DNA from: [Clostridium] symbiosum
GTDB taxonomy: Bacteria > Bacillota > Clostridia > Lachnospirales > Lachnospiraceae
Length of the DNA: 64,000 nucleotides
Assembly: GCA_021769625.1 (NCBI GenBank)
Contig: JAETSN010000029.1
Coordinates: forward strand, 1 to 64,000
Reading direction: 5' to 3'
The notes below the pieces were generated by a model that ran no database searches, was not told the origin of the DNA, and saw only the letters and a list, made by a program, of their open reading frames with translations. Below are positions 41,023-49,367 of this stretch, piece by piece. Positions within the stretch are counted from its first letter, which is position 1, and each line of letters opens with the position of its first letter. Position numbers and translations under genes: made by a program.

Positions 41023-43179
41023 TCATTTTGCTGTAACGGCCTTTTTCATGTCCACTTTCAGCGTGCTGCTCGCCTGATAAGGCCGAAAGAGCAGATACAG
41101 AAGGCCAGCCAGCAGAATAAACGCCGCCACCGTCCAAAGGCTGAACGGAACCCCGAAGAACAGGCCGCCGATCCTGTATACGATCATCGCGATCACATAG
41201 GCAAATATGCACTGATATCCGAACGCGAACCAGAACCATTTTGCGTTGTTCATCTCTCTCCTGATGGCGCCCATCGCCGCAAAGCAGGGCGCGCAGAGCA
41301 GGTTAAATACAAGGAACGCATAGCCTGCCACCGGTGTGAGGGCTGCTGCCAGATTGCCCCACACTTCTTCTCCCTCTTCGCTGACTTCCGCCACGTGCAG
41401 GAATAGCTGTCCGAAGGTCGCCACCACATTTTCCTTTGCGATCAGTCCGGTGACAGTCGCCACTGCCATCCGCCAGTCGCCAAAACCGAGGGGCGTAAAG
41501 ATCCATGCGATCAGATTGCCGATGCTCGCCAGGATGCTTGAATCAAGCTGTTCCGCTTCCAGCATCCCGAAACTCCCGTCTGCCCAGCCAAAGCTCATCA
41601 AAAACCACAGAACGATGGTGGATAACAGAATGATCGTGCCGGCTTTCTTGATGAAGGACCAGCCTCTCTCCCACATGCTGTGGAGTACAAAGGAAACCGT
41701 GGGCATATGGTAAGCCGGAAGTTCCATGACGAAAGGCGCCGGATCTCCTGCGAACATTTTTGTCTTCTTTAATATGATACCGGATACGACGATCGCCGCC
41801 ACGCCTATAAAGTAAGCGCTGGTCGCCACCCACGCCGCGCCGCCGAACAGCGCGCCCGCGATCAGCCCCACGATGGGCATTTTCGCGCCGCAGGGGATGA
41901 ACGTGGTCGTCATGATGGTCATTTTGCGGTCCCTGTCATTTTCAATGGTACGGGATGCCATCACCCCCGGCACGCCGCAGCCCACGCCCACTAACATCGG
42001 GATGAAGGACTTGCCGGAAAGGCCGAATTTGCGGAAGATCCTGTCCATGATGAAGGCGATGCGCGCCATATAACCACAGCCCTCCAGGATCGCCAGCAGG
42101 ATAAACAGCACCAGCATCTGGGGCACAAAACCGAGTACGGCGCCCACGCCGCCCACGATGCCGTTAAGGATCAAGCCGGAAAGCCAGTCTGCACAGCCGA
42201 TCGCCGAGAGCGCGCTCTCAACGGCAGGCGGCACGATCTCTCCGAACAGGACATCGTTGGTCCAGTCCGTGCAGAAAGCCCCCACCGTCACCATGGCGAT
42301 ATAGTAGACTGCCCACATGACCAACGCAAAGATCGGCAACGCCAGGATCCTGTTTGTCACAATTCTATCAATTTTGTCGGATAAGGTCAACTCTCCGGCT
42401 TTCGCCTTCACAACGCAGTCCCCGATGATCGAAGAAATATATGTATAACGTTCGTTGGCGATGATGCTCTCCACATCATCGTCCATCTTTTCCTCCAGCT
42501 TCCTGATCTCCGCCGATACGTCGGGGGAACCGCTCATCATCTCCCCGATCCTGTCGTCGCCCTCCAGCAGCTTGATCGCAAAGAATCTCTCCTGTCCGGC
42601 AGGCGCCTTCCCCGCCAACAGGTTCGCCACTGTATCGATCACGCTTTCTGCTTCCGGAGCAAACTTATGAACCGGCTTTGACGCCTTCTTTCCGCGTGCC
42701 AGTTCGACCGCCTTTTTTGCCGCCGCATCGATGCCGGTCCCCTTTAAAGCAGAGATCTCCACCACGCTGCAGCCAAGTTTTTCCGCCAGTTTATCCGTGC
42801 TGATCCTGTCACCGGATTTCTGCACGATATCCATCATGTTGACTGCTATCACCACCGGGATCCCCAGTTCCAGGATCTGCGTGCTCAGATAAAGATTTCT
42901 TTCCATGTTTGTGCCGTCGACGATATTGATGATAGCGTCCGGTTTTTCCTGAATCAGATAGTTTCTCGCCACCACTTCTTCCAATGTATAGGGAGAAAGA
43001 GAATAGATACCGGGCAGGTCCGTGACCGTCACCTCCTTATTCCCTTTCAGCTTTCCTTCCTTTTTCTCCACCGTTACGCCGGGCCAGTTTCCCACAAACT
43101 GGTTTGCTCCTGTCAGCGCATTAAATAATGTCGTTTTGCCGCAGTTCGGATTTCCCGCCAGTGCGATCTTGATTTCCAT
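41023..43179 (-). CDS. feoB: Ferrous iron transporter FeoB
   Basis: A 718-residue inner-membrane Fe(II) importer. The N-terminal GTPase carries G1 GNPNCGKT, G3 DLPGIYSL and G4 NMMD (about 1-170) and a GDI-like helical part, followed by gate motifs CGAKMPI and CAPCFAAMGAI in the membrane part (about 290-700). ATG 43179 follows AAAGGTGG; the ORF can be extended to 43281 but homology begins at MEIKIALAG. Part of feoA-feoA-feoB-Cys-rich protein operon. Confidence 0.97.
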   Translation of the reverse strand: MEIKIALAGNPNCGKTTLFNALTGANQFVGNWPGVTVEKKEGKLKGNKEVTVTDLPGIYSLSPYTLEEVVARNYLIQEKPDAIINIVDGTNMERNLYLSTQILELGIPVVIAVNMMDIVQKSGDRISTDKLAEKLGCSVVEISALKGTGIDAAAKKAVELARGKKASKPVHKFAPEAESVIDTVANLLAGKAPAGQERFFAIKLLEGDDRIGEMMSGSPDVSAEIRKLEEKMDDDVESIIANERYTYISSIIGDCVVKAKAGELTLSDKIDRIVTNRILALPIFALVMWAVYYIAMVTVGAFCTDWTNDVLFGEIVPPAVESALSAIGCADWLSGLILNGIVGGVGAVLGFVPQMLVLFILLAILEGCGYMARIAFIMDRIFRKFGLSGKSFIPMLVGVGCGVPGVMASRTIENDRDRKMTIMTTTFIPCGAKMPIVGLIAGALFGGAAWVATSAYFIGVAAIVVSGIILKKTKMFAGDPAPFVMELPAYHMPTVSFVLHSMWERGWSFIKKAGTIILLSTIVLWFLMSFGWADGSFGMLEAEQLDSSILASIGNLIAWIFTPLGFGDWRMAVATVTGLIAKENVVATFGQLFLHVAEVSEEGEEVWGNLAAALTPVAGYAFLVFNLLCAPCFAAMGAIRREMNNAKWFWFAFGYQCIFAYVIAMIVYRIGGLFFGVPFSLWTVAAFILLAGLLYLLFRPYQASSTLKVDMKKAVTAK

Positions 43180-43303
43180 TTTTACCACCTTTCCTCTCAT
43201 ATCCGTTTCATAGTAGTCCCTGCAATACCGTATCCGGTTGATAAATCCTGATCCAGTGCAGTTACCCGCCGGATGGATCATCCGACATTGCAGAACCTTC
43301 GTA

Positions 43304-43525
43304 TTATTCCACCTCTATCATCTCCGCGTCCGCTTTTCGGAGTGACAGCTCATATCCTCTCACTGTCACTTCCACCGGATCGCCGAGCGGCGCCACTTTT
43401 CTGACATACACCTGAACGCCCTTTGTAATGCCCATGTCCATGATCCTCCTTTTGATTGCCCCGCCGCCATGCAGCTTCACAACCTTCACTGTCTGATCGC
43501 AGGGTATTTCTCTCAATGTTTTCAT
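43304..43525 (-). CDS. FeoA domain protein
   Basis: A 73-residue SH3-like FeoA protein: GGGAIKRRIMDMGITKGVQVYVRKVAPLGDPVEVTVRGYELSLRKADAEMIEVE is all one domain. It supports FeoB transport. Second of two adjacent FeoA genes. Starts ATG at 43525, 51 bases after the first FeoA. Confidence 0.93.
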   Translation of the reverse strand: MKTLREIPCDQTVKVVKLHGGGAIKRRIMDMGITKGVQVYVRKVAPLGDPVEVTVRGYELSLRKADAEMIEVE

Positions 43526-43576
43526 AATATCTCCTTTCCCGCCATATAAACTTTACATTCCGGCTTGCACCGTTTC

Positions 43577-43786
43577 TTATACCATGATCTTATTTGCCAT
43601 ATCCCGCCCGATCGCTATGCGGGAGCCTTTTACCGAAACGATCACATTTCCCATAGCTTTTGAGAGAACGGTCACTTCACCGCCTGTCACAAAGCCCATC
43701 CCTTCCAGAAATTTTCTCGTTTCCTCCTTTCCTCCGACCTTCCTGATAACCTGTGTCTCTTCCGGATTCACCATTGTAAGCGGCAT
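43577..43786 (-). CDS. FeoA domain protein, first of operon
   Basis: A 69-residue FeoA-like protein: TQVIRKVGGKEETRKFLEGMGFVTGGEVTVLSKAMGNVIVSVKGSRIAIGRDMANKIMV, again the whole domain. The ATG follows GGAG. It is the first gene of the leftward feo operon; a promoter and operator lie about 80 bases upstream. Paired feoA genes are frequent in Clostridia. Confidence 0.92.
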   Translation of the reverse strand: MPLTMVNPEETQVIRKVGGKEETRKFLEGMGFVTGGEVTVLSKAMGNVIVSVKGSRIAIGRDMANKIMV

Positions 43787-43863
43787 AATGATCTCCTTTC
43801 CATGTTAGTTATCTGCACCTTTTATTTCTGAAAACTATCTCTGATTTGTTTTTTCTTTCTGTA

Positions 43864-43895
43864 GTTAGTATATTCTAACATTCATTAGTTGTCAA
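43864..43895 (-). promoter_or_regulatory. feo operon promoter with overlapping palindromic operator
   Basis: Minus strand TTGACA (43895-43890), 17-base spacer, TATACT (43872-43867). The palindrome GTTAG-TATATT-CTAAC (43864-43879) covers the -10. Its TTAG half sites resemble DtxR/IdeR-type operators, and a DtxR-family gene diverges 200 bases away. Iron repression is inferred. Confidence 0.75.
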
Positions 43896-43931
43896 TACCA
43901 TAGTGGAAATTTTTATGAAAAATTCTTTTAT

Positions 43932-43960
43932 TTGTCATCCCTCAAAAACTGTGTTATACT
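43932..43960 (+). promoter_or_regulatory. Promoter of the DtxR-type regulator
   Basis: TTGTCA (43932-43937), 17 bases, TATACT (43955-43960). A dyad GTTATACTTGATAAC covers the -10 region (about 43953-43967). Confidence 0.6.
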
Positions 43961-44068
43961 TGATAACAATACAGCAAGCCGCATAAAACAGATCTGTAAT
44001 CTGTCAAGCGGCCGCAGGCATGCGCTGTGCAGATCAGCAGAAAACCGCAGTGAAATTGGAATGGTGGT

Positions 44069-44446
44069 ATGAAAAATTTTATAAATGAATCCTCTGAAAA
44101 TTATCTGGAAACTATCCTTATATTAAGCAAAAAACTGCCTGTAGTCCGTTCCGTGGACATCGCCAACGAACTGGATTTCAAAAAACCCAGCGTCAGCGTT
44201 GCCATGAAAAATCTGAAAGAAAAAAACCAGATCACCGTCTCCGAGCAGGGTTTTATCTACCTCACGGAAAGCGGTAAAGAGATCGCAGAAATGATCTACG
44301 AACGGCATCTGCTCATTTCCGCCTGGCTTGAGAAACTCGGTGTCCCGGCAAAAACCGCCGTGCAGGATGCCTGTAAGATTGAGCATGTGATCAGCAAAGA
44401 AAGCTTTGAAGCGATCAAGAACTATGTAAATTCTCTGTCCAAATAA
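44069..44446 (+). CDS. DtxR/MntR-family metal-dependent regulator
   Basis: A 125-residue regulator. Winged helix (about 1-70; SENYLETILILSKKLPVVRSVDIANELDFKKPSVSVAMKNL) followed by a metal-binding/dimerisation helix (DACKIEHVISKESFEAI; Cys, Glu and His are the expected ligands). It lacks the SH3-like C-terminal domain of DtxR, as MntR-like short forms do. Likely Fe(II)- or Mn(II)-responsive repressor of the divergent feo operon. ATG at 44069 follows GGAATGGTGGT. Confidence 0.92.
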   Translation: MKNFINESSENYLETILILSKKLPVVRSVDIANELDFKKPSVSVAMKNLKEKNQITVSEQGFIYLTESGKEIAEMIYERHLLISAWLEKLGVPAKTAVQDACKIEHVISKESFEAIKNYVNSLSK

Positions 44447-44454
44447 AATGTCTG

Positions 44455-44490
44455 AAAAAGAGTCCGGGCCGGCCGGACTCTTTGTTTTAT
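44455..44490. terminator. Bidirectional terminator between regulator and PAP2-like gene
   Basis: AAAGAGTCCGG and CCGGACTCTTT (44457-44467, 44473-44483) with T-rich flanks, in a convergent gene gap. Confidence 0.85.
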
Positions 44491-44499
44491 TCCTCTTAT

Positions 44500-45105
44500 T
44501 TACAGAATGAACACCGATGCAAGTATACAGGGCAGGCACACTGCCGATCCCCAGAAGATCTCCTGTATCGTATGCCGCTTCAGATACAGGGAAGACCACA
44601 CCACCGCTGTCGCAACGCAGAGACAGGGAATGATCGCCCCTGTTCCCAGAAAGAATGACAGAAAATACAATGTCCCGGTAACGCTGCAGGCATGGCCGCT
44701 GGCGCGCACATGCAGCACCTTGTTGAAAAATACAAGCAGCAACATGGAAATAAAATAGGAAACAATGATATACTGAAGCCGTCTGCCGCAGCCTCCTGCA
44801 ACGGAAAAGATCAATGCGGTAAAATAGCCCGCAAAAGTCAGCACAAACGCCAGATTGCGCTGTTCTTCCCTCACTTCCCCCTTCGACGGCAGAAGTTTCT
44901 GGATCGGATACGCCAGGATCGGCACAAGCCCCAACAGTAAAACCGCCAGTATCATCTGCGTCATGCTGCTGCAGAAATTATCTAAGGATACCGTCAATGT
45001 CACCAGCATCCCGGTGATCAGGATCGGCGGCACCGTGAGCACTCTGATGCCCTTCGCCAGTATGTTCCCCATTGTTATATTTTTCATCTTTATATTTTCA
45101 TTCAT
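44500..45105 (-). CDS. PAP2-like phosphatase-type membrane protein
   Basis: A 201-residue protein with five to six spans. The late segment RASGHACSVTGTLYFLSFFLGTGAIIP and the end LKRHTIQEIFWGSAV resemble the second and third PAP2 motifs (SGH and a final basic-His pattern). The first PAP2 motif (KX6RP) is not obvious, so activity is uncertain. Start ATG 45105 follows GGGAGG; the frame to 45138 is not needed. Substrate unknown. Confidence 0.7.
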   Translation of the reverse strand: MNENIKMKNITMGNILAKGIRVLTVPPILITGMLVTLTVSLDNFCSSMTQMILAVLLLGLVPILAYPIQKLLPSKGEVREEQRNLAFVLTFAGYFTALIFSVAGGCGRRLQYIIVSYFISMLLLVFFNKVLHVRASGHACSVTGTLYFLSFFLGTGAIIPCLCVATAVVWSSLYLKRHTIQEIFWGSAVCLPCILASVFIL

Positions 45106-45254
45106 CTCATCCACCTCCCATTGTTCTCCTCTCTTCATTATCTAGTTCTTAATACTATGTGTAATAGTATCACTTTTTATGTGTAAAAGCAATACTTTAT
45201 ATCACTTTTTTTCTTTTCCGCATATAATGTATAAAACCAAATATGGGAGAACCT

Positions 45255-46256
45255 ATGAAAAAGCAGAAAAAACTTATTGCACTGCTGATGAGCACAGCCA
45301 TGCTCTTTGGCACGGCCGCGCTGCTCGCAGGCTGCGGTTCAGAAGAACCCACGGCTGATAAAACTCATGTGGTGTTAAACGAAGTGGCGCATTCCATTTT
45401 TTATGCGCCCATGTATGTGGCGATCGAGGAAGGCTATTTTGCCGAGGAAGGGCTGGATGTGGAACTGGTGACCGGCTACGGCGCCGACAAGACTATGACC
45501 GCCCTGTTGTCCGGGGAAGCCGATATCGGCTTTATGGGTGCGGAGGCGACAATCTACAGCTATGCGGAAGGCATGGAAGATTCCGCTGTCAACTTTGCCC
45601 AGCTCACCCAGCGCGCCGGCAACTTCCTTGTGGCAAGGGAACCTATCGATGATTTCTCATGGGATATGCTGAAAGGCAAAGATGTGCTCGGCGGCAGGGC
45701 AGGCGGCATGCCGGAGATGGTATTTGAGTACATACTCTCCAAAAACAACATTGATAAATCCGAAGTCAATATCGACCAGTCCATTGATTTCGGTTCTACT
45801 GCCGCCGCGTTCTCGGGCGGACAGGGGGATTTTACGGTTGAGTTTGAGCCTCACGCGACTTCCCTCGAATTAAAAGGAGACGGCTATGTGGTGGCATCCC
45901 TCGGCGAAGCCTCCGGCTATGTCCCCTACACCTCCTTCTCCGCAAAGAAAAGTTATATCGAAAAGAATCCGGAAGTGATCCGGGCTTTCACAAACGCCCT
46001 GCAGAAAGGGATGGATTACTGCGCCGAACACAGCGCAAAGGAGATCGCGAAATCGATCGCTCCCCAGTTCGCGGAGACGGATGCCGAAACGCTGGAGATC
46101 ATCGTGGAGCGATATGCCTCGCAGGATACATGGAAAACAGATCCTGCCTTCGAGAAGGAAGCTTTCGACCTGCTGCAGAATATCCTGATGGACGCAGGCG
46201 AATTGGACGCGGCATTGCCTTACGAAGAACTGGTGACAACGGAATTTGTGAAGTGA
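45255..46256 (+). CDS. Orphan SsuA/TauA/THI5-like substrate-binding lipoprotein
   Basis: A 333-residue NMT1/SsuA-type binding protein with a lipobox LLAGC (Cys near residue 27) and the family start HSIFYAPMYVAIEEGYFAEEGLDVELVTGYGADKTMTALLSGEADIGFMG. Homologs serve importers of aliphatic sulfonates, nitrate, or thiamine precursors. The ATG at 45255 with GGGAG seven bases upstream is preferred to 45243. No permease or ATPase gene is adjacent: downstream is a hairpin repeat and a terminator. Substrate unresolved. Confidence 0.9.
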   Translation: MKKQKKLIALLMSTAMLFGTAALLAGCGSEEPTADKTHVVLNEVAHSIFYAPMYVAIEEGYFAEEGLDVELVTGYGADKTMTALLSGEADIGFMGAEATIYSYAEGMEDSAVNFAQLTQRAGNFLVAREPIDDFSWDMLKGKDVLGGRAGGMPEMVFEYILSKNNIDKSEVNIDQSIDFGSTAAAFSGGQGDFTVEFEPHATSLELKGDGYVVASLGEASGYVPYTSFSAKKSYIEKNPEVIRAFTNALQKGMDYCAEHSAKEIAKSIAPQFAETDAETLEIIVERYASQDTWKTDPAFEKEAFDLLQNILMDAGELDAALPYEELVTTEFVK

Positions 46257-46271
46257 GTTGGTTTATTGTGT

Positions 46272-46390
46272 TGGTGATGCCGGACGCCGGGAGGAACATC
46301 AAATCCTCCGTCGCCACGCTCGCGCTGGCTCTGTTTTTCAAAGGGCTCCTTGAGGATTTGATGTTCCTCCCGGCTGGTTAATGGCATTTA
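46272..46390. repeat. Hairpin repeat of family C (copy 2)
   Basis: Arms GGGAGGAACATCAAATCCTC (46289-46308) and its exact complement (46352-46371), loop 43 bases: CGTCGCCACGCTCGCGCTGG then CTGTTTTTCAAAGGGCTCCT. Flanks GCCGGACGCC and GGCTGGTTAATGGC. It follows the orphan lipoprotein directly. Confidence 0.88.
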
Positions 46391-46424
46391 CCAAGTAATT
46401 TGGAAAGAGAAAACACATTTACCG

Positions 46425-46470
46425 AAAAACCTCCCAGACGGATCATTTTGTCCGCATGGGAGGTTTTTTA
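46425..46470. terminator. Terminator between the lipoprotein and AGE epimerase genes
   Basis: AAAAACCTCCCA (46425-46436) and TGGGAGGTTTTTT (46457-46469), strong T-run. Between convergent genes. Confidence 0.85.
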
Positions 46471-46541
46471 TTTATCATCCCTATCATTTACTTTCTATAC
46501 AATGCCTTATCGTTTCAGGCATTTGAACAGCACGGGAAATT

Positions 46542-47783
46542 TCAGGAAAGCTGCCGCTTCTCCTTCACCGCCAGCGCGATCGAAACCTCCGGCGCATAGT
46601 ACGGGATCAGCGTCGCCTGCAACGCATGATAGATATCCGGTTTTCCCGGCCAAACCGTCCCCGACACCTGATTATTCTGATCCATCTGGTGGAACCAGGA
46701 ACCGTTCACATGATCCAGCACCTTCTCATCCAGATACTGCATGAACGCCGCGTAGGTATCCGCGTATTCCTGTTTCTTTGTCACACGGTACAGCACAGCG
46801 GCAGTGTTGATCCCCTCCGCCAGCGTCCAGTGCATCCTCTCATGCACGATGGGCTTTCCGTCCCACCCTGTCGTATAACAGATTCCCGGCGCGCCGTCTG
46901 CATTCCACGCATCTTCCACCGCGCGGTGGAAGAGTTCCTCTGCGGCGTCTATGTAGGGACGCATGCCTTCCTTATCCTCCTTGTAAGTGGATAACGCCCA
47001 CTGGGTGATCAGCCTCGCCCACTCCAATCCGTGGCCCGGCGTCGCGCCGTAGGGCTTGAACGGATCATCCGGTTTTTCCCTGTTTTTCTCCAGATCCGGC
47101 TCCCAATCCTTCGTGTAATGCTCCGGGATCCTCCAGTGATTATCCTTCGCCCAGCCCAGCACATGATCGATGATCCGTCCTGCCCGCACTCTGTACTCCT
47201 CTTTGCCTGCCGCATCCGCCACTGCCAGAAAGGCCTCCACGGAATGCATATTGGCATTTAAGCCGCGGTAATCATCCATCACCGTAAACTCTGTGTTCCA
47301 GTTATCGCAGGAGAGCCCCTCTTTCTCATTCCAGTAATACCTGTCATATACTTCCAACGCTTCCTGCAGCAGTTTTTCCGCCCCCGGCCTTCCCGCCAGA
47401 TACGCGGAAGTGCCCGCCAGGATCACAAACGCATGAGCGTAACACTGCTTTCCGGACAGATGGCCTCCTTCGGCCGTCAATCCCTCATACCAGCCGTCAT
47501 GCTCCGTATCCCGCAGTTCCCCGTTTAAGCCTTTTACCGCCGCGTCCACCAGCCCCTCGCTGCCCTCATGTCCCATAAAAGAGGCAATGCTGTACACATG
47601 CGCCATACGGCAGGTCACATAGGCCTCCCTGTTCTTTTCCTTCCAGGGCGTTCCGTCATCTCCCAAATACCAGGAACTCCCGCCGGGTGAAGGGAAGCGA
47701 TGCCCGAAAGCAAACAGCCCCTCCCGGATCTTTTGCAGAAAATCCCTGTTTTCCTGTGTGTCGATACTGTACTTTTTGTCCAT
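46542..47783 (-). CDS. AGE-family epimerase/isomerase
   Basis: A 413-residue (alpha/alpha)6-barrel protein of the N-acylglucosamine 2-epimerase family. Segments HVYSIASFMGHEGSEGLVDAAVKGLNGELRDTEHDGW, QCYAHAFVILAGTSAYLAGRPGA and ATPGHGLEWARLI carry typical active-site His residues. It could act on N-acetylglucosamine/mannosamine or on mannose/cellobiose-type sugars; family relation alone does not decide. ATG 47783 follows AAAGG. Genes around handle sugar phosphates (NagA/NagB). Confidence 0.9.
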   Translation of the reverse strand: MDKKYSIDTQENRDFLQKIREGLFAFGHRFPSPGGSSWYLGDDGTPWKEKNREAYVTCRMAHVYSIASFMGHEGSEGLVDAAVKGLNGELRDTEHDGWYEGLTAEGGHLSGKQCYAHAFVILAGTSAYLAGRPGAEKLLQEALEVYDRYYWNEKEGLSCDNWNTEFTVMDDYRGLNANMHSVEAFLAVADAAGKEEYRVRAGRIIDHVLGWAKDNHWRIPEHYTKDWEPDLEKNREKPDDPFKPYGATPGHGLEWARLITQWALSTYKEDKEGMRPYIDAAEELFHRAVEDAWNADGAPGICYTTGWDGKPIVHERMHWTLAEGINTAAVLYRVTKKQEYADTYAAFMQYLDEKVLDHVNGSWFHQMDQNNQVSGTVWPGKPDIYHALQATLIPYYAPEVSIALAVKEKRQLS

Positions 47784-47845
47784 ACTCTTTACCTTTCTTC
47801 TTTTTTATATTTCCTTTCCGCAGCTTTCCCGCGTGCTAACCTTTT

Positions 47846-48592
47846 TCAGCAGACTGGAAGGTTTTCTCCCTTGTCTTTCAATCCGATATGAGCCATAAAC
47901 TTCTCCACGGAAGTGTTGACGATCAGCTCCTTATCAAAACCTGCCTTGTTCAGCAGATCGCAGGCCTCTTCAAATCTTCCCACGTATAAAGGATCATGGG
48001 CATCTGAACTGACGATGACAGGCACCGCATATTTCTGACAGAGCCGCAGCATCTTTTTATAATTTTCCACACAGTTCAGACGTTTCTCCGGCTTCAGCAG
48101 GGAACTGTTATTCACTTCCAACGCCACATGGTTTTCCTTCGCCCCCAAAACAAGCCGTTCATAGTCAAGAGGCGTATGGTCGTCGTCCGGATGAGACACA
48201 AAAAAGACCTTCGGATGCCGCATACAGGAGATCACATTTTCCGTATTCTTTTCCCGCCCCGCGTCCTGATAGCACAGGCCGTGGATCCCCACGATCGCAT
48301 AATCCAGTTTCTCAATATACTTATTCAAAGACAGCGTTCCGTCATTTAATACATTGATCTCACAGCCGTAAACCAGATCCACACCGTATAATCTTCGCGG
48401 CGCCACTTTCAGGTTGGAGAAATAGATCGGTTCGCAGGTTCCCGGGATCCCCGGCGCGTGCTCGCTGATGCCAAGCATTTGCAGCTTTTTCTCCGCCGCC
48501 CCCTGCGCCATCTCCCGGATCGTGCCGTAAGCATGGCCGCTGGCTATGGTATGGGTATGGATATCCAGCGGCAGATCTGATGGATAGATCAT
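47846..48592 (-). CDS. PHP-domain phosphatase (YcdX type)
   Basis: A 248-residue PHP hydrolase. Metal ligands are visible in LDIHTHTIASGHAYG, GISEHAPG, VGIHGLC, FVSHPDDDH and SSDAHDPLYVG. It likely cleaves phosphate from a small substrate with a trinuclear zinc centre. ATG 48592 follows AGGAGGAAAACT; the longer frame to 48625 has no site. Neighbours are AGE epimerase and a HAD phosphatase. Substrate unknown. Confidence 0.9.
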   Translation of the reverse strand: MIYPSDLPLDIHTHTIASGHAYGTIREMAQGAAEKKLQMLGISEHAPGIPGTCEPIYFSNLKVAPRRLYGVDLVYGCEINVLNDGTLSLNKYIEKLDYAIVGIHGLCYQDAGREKNTENVISCMRHPKVFFVSHPDDDHTPLDYERLVLGAKENHVALEVNNSSLLKPEKRLNCVENYKKMLRLCQKYAVPVIVSSDAHDPLYVGRFEEACDLLNKAGFDKELIVNTSVEKFMAHIGLKDKGENLPVC

Positions 48593-48701
48593 AGTTTTCC
48601 TCCTGTCTGCCTTTTGTTTCGTCACTTCACTTTATCTCCCGTCTGCCACTGACGGCCGCCTCCTTCACGAGTATCCTCATCCCGTCACCGCTGCGACTCT
48701 T

Positions 48702-49307
48702 TTATCCCTCCAGCAATTTCCTGAGTTCTCTCTCCAGAAGTTCTTCCGAGCCGTCCTTCACTGTCACCGCCTGCATCCCCAGCTTTCTCGCACCCTCCGT
48801 ATTCTCCGCCCGGTCGTCAAAGAAAATGCACTCCCCGGGATTTAACCGGTATTTCTCCATCAGATGCCGATAGATCGGCGGATTCGGTTTAATCTGATGG
48901 ATCTGGTAGGAGATCACGCCGCCGTCAACCAGTTCCCAGAACGGCAGGCCTTCCGTATGTAAAGTAAACAGCTCCTCCGAATAATTGGACAGCACATAGA
49001 TGCCATATCCTTTTTCCTTCAGTTCCCTCATCAGCTTCCATATCTTCGGCCGTTCCACCACCATTTTCTTTCCGCTTCCGATAAACCATCGGGCATCCTC
49101 CTCCAGCTCAGGATACCTCTCCGCAACGCTTCTGATCAGATCCTCCGTCATAACAAGCCCTGCGTCAAAATCCGGCCAGAGGGGATTGTCAAAAAATCCC
49201 CCGCCGATCTTCTCTGCCTTCTCCTTGTCCCAGCCTTCCTCCAGACACATATCTCTCCATCTATATCCGATCAGCACGCTGCCGATATCAAAGATAATAT
49301 TTTTCAC
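48702..49307 (-). CDS. HAD-family phosphatase
   Basis: A 201-residue HAD hydrolase of the subfamily including glucose-1-phosphatase-like enzymes. Motif I is FDIGSVLIGY, in which Gly-Ser follows the Asp nucleophile, motif II LSNYSEE, motif III IKPNPPIYRHL, and motif IV FFDDRAENTEGA. The GTG at 49307 is the start, with AGGAG upstream. The second Asp of motif I (usually DxD) is replaced (D-I-G), which fits a subset of the family and may limit activity. Role unknown. Confidence 0.87.
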   Translation of the reverse strand: MKNIIFDIGSVLIGYRWRDMCLEEGWDKEKAEKIGGGFFDNPLWPDFDAGLVMTEDLIRSVAERYPELEEDARWFIGSGKKMVVERPKIWKLMRELKEKGYGIYVLSNYSEELFTLHTEGLPFWELVDGGVISYQIHQIKPNPPIYRHLMEKYRLNPGECIFFDDRAENTEGARKLGMQAVTVKDGSEELLERELRKLLEG

Positions 49308-49367
49308 AACTCTCTCCTGCTTTTCTGTACTTCTCCCACGACTTTCCCGCGCCGTATGCCCACGGTT

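Noticed and set aside
41023-43281. FeoB starting at 43281
   Set aside because: The extra 34 residues precede the strict family start and have no ribosome site; AAAGGTGG marks ATG 43179.
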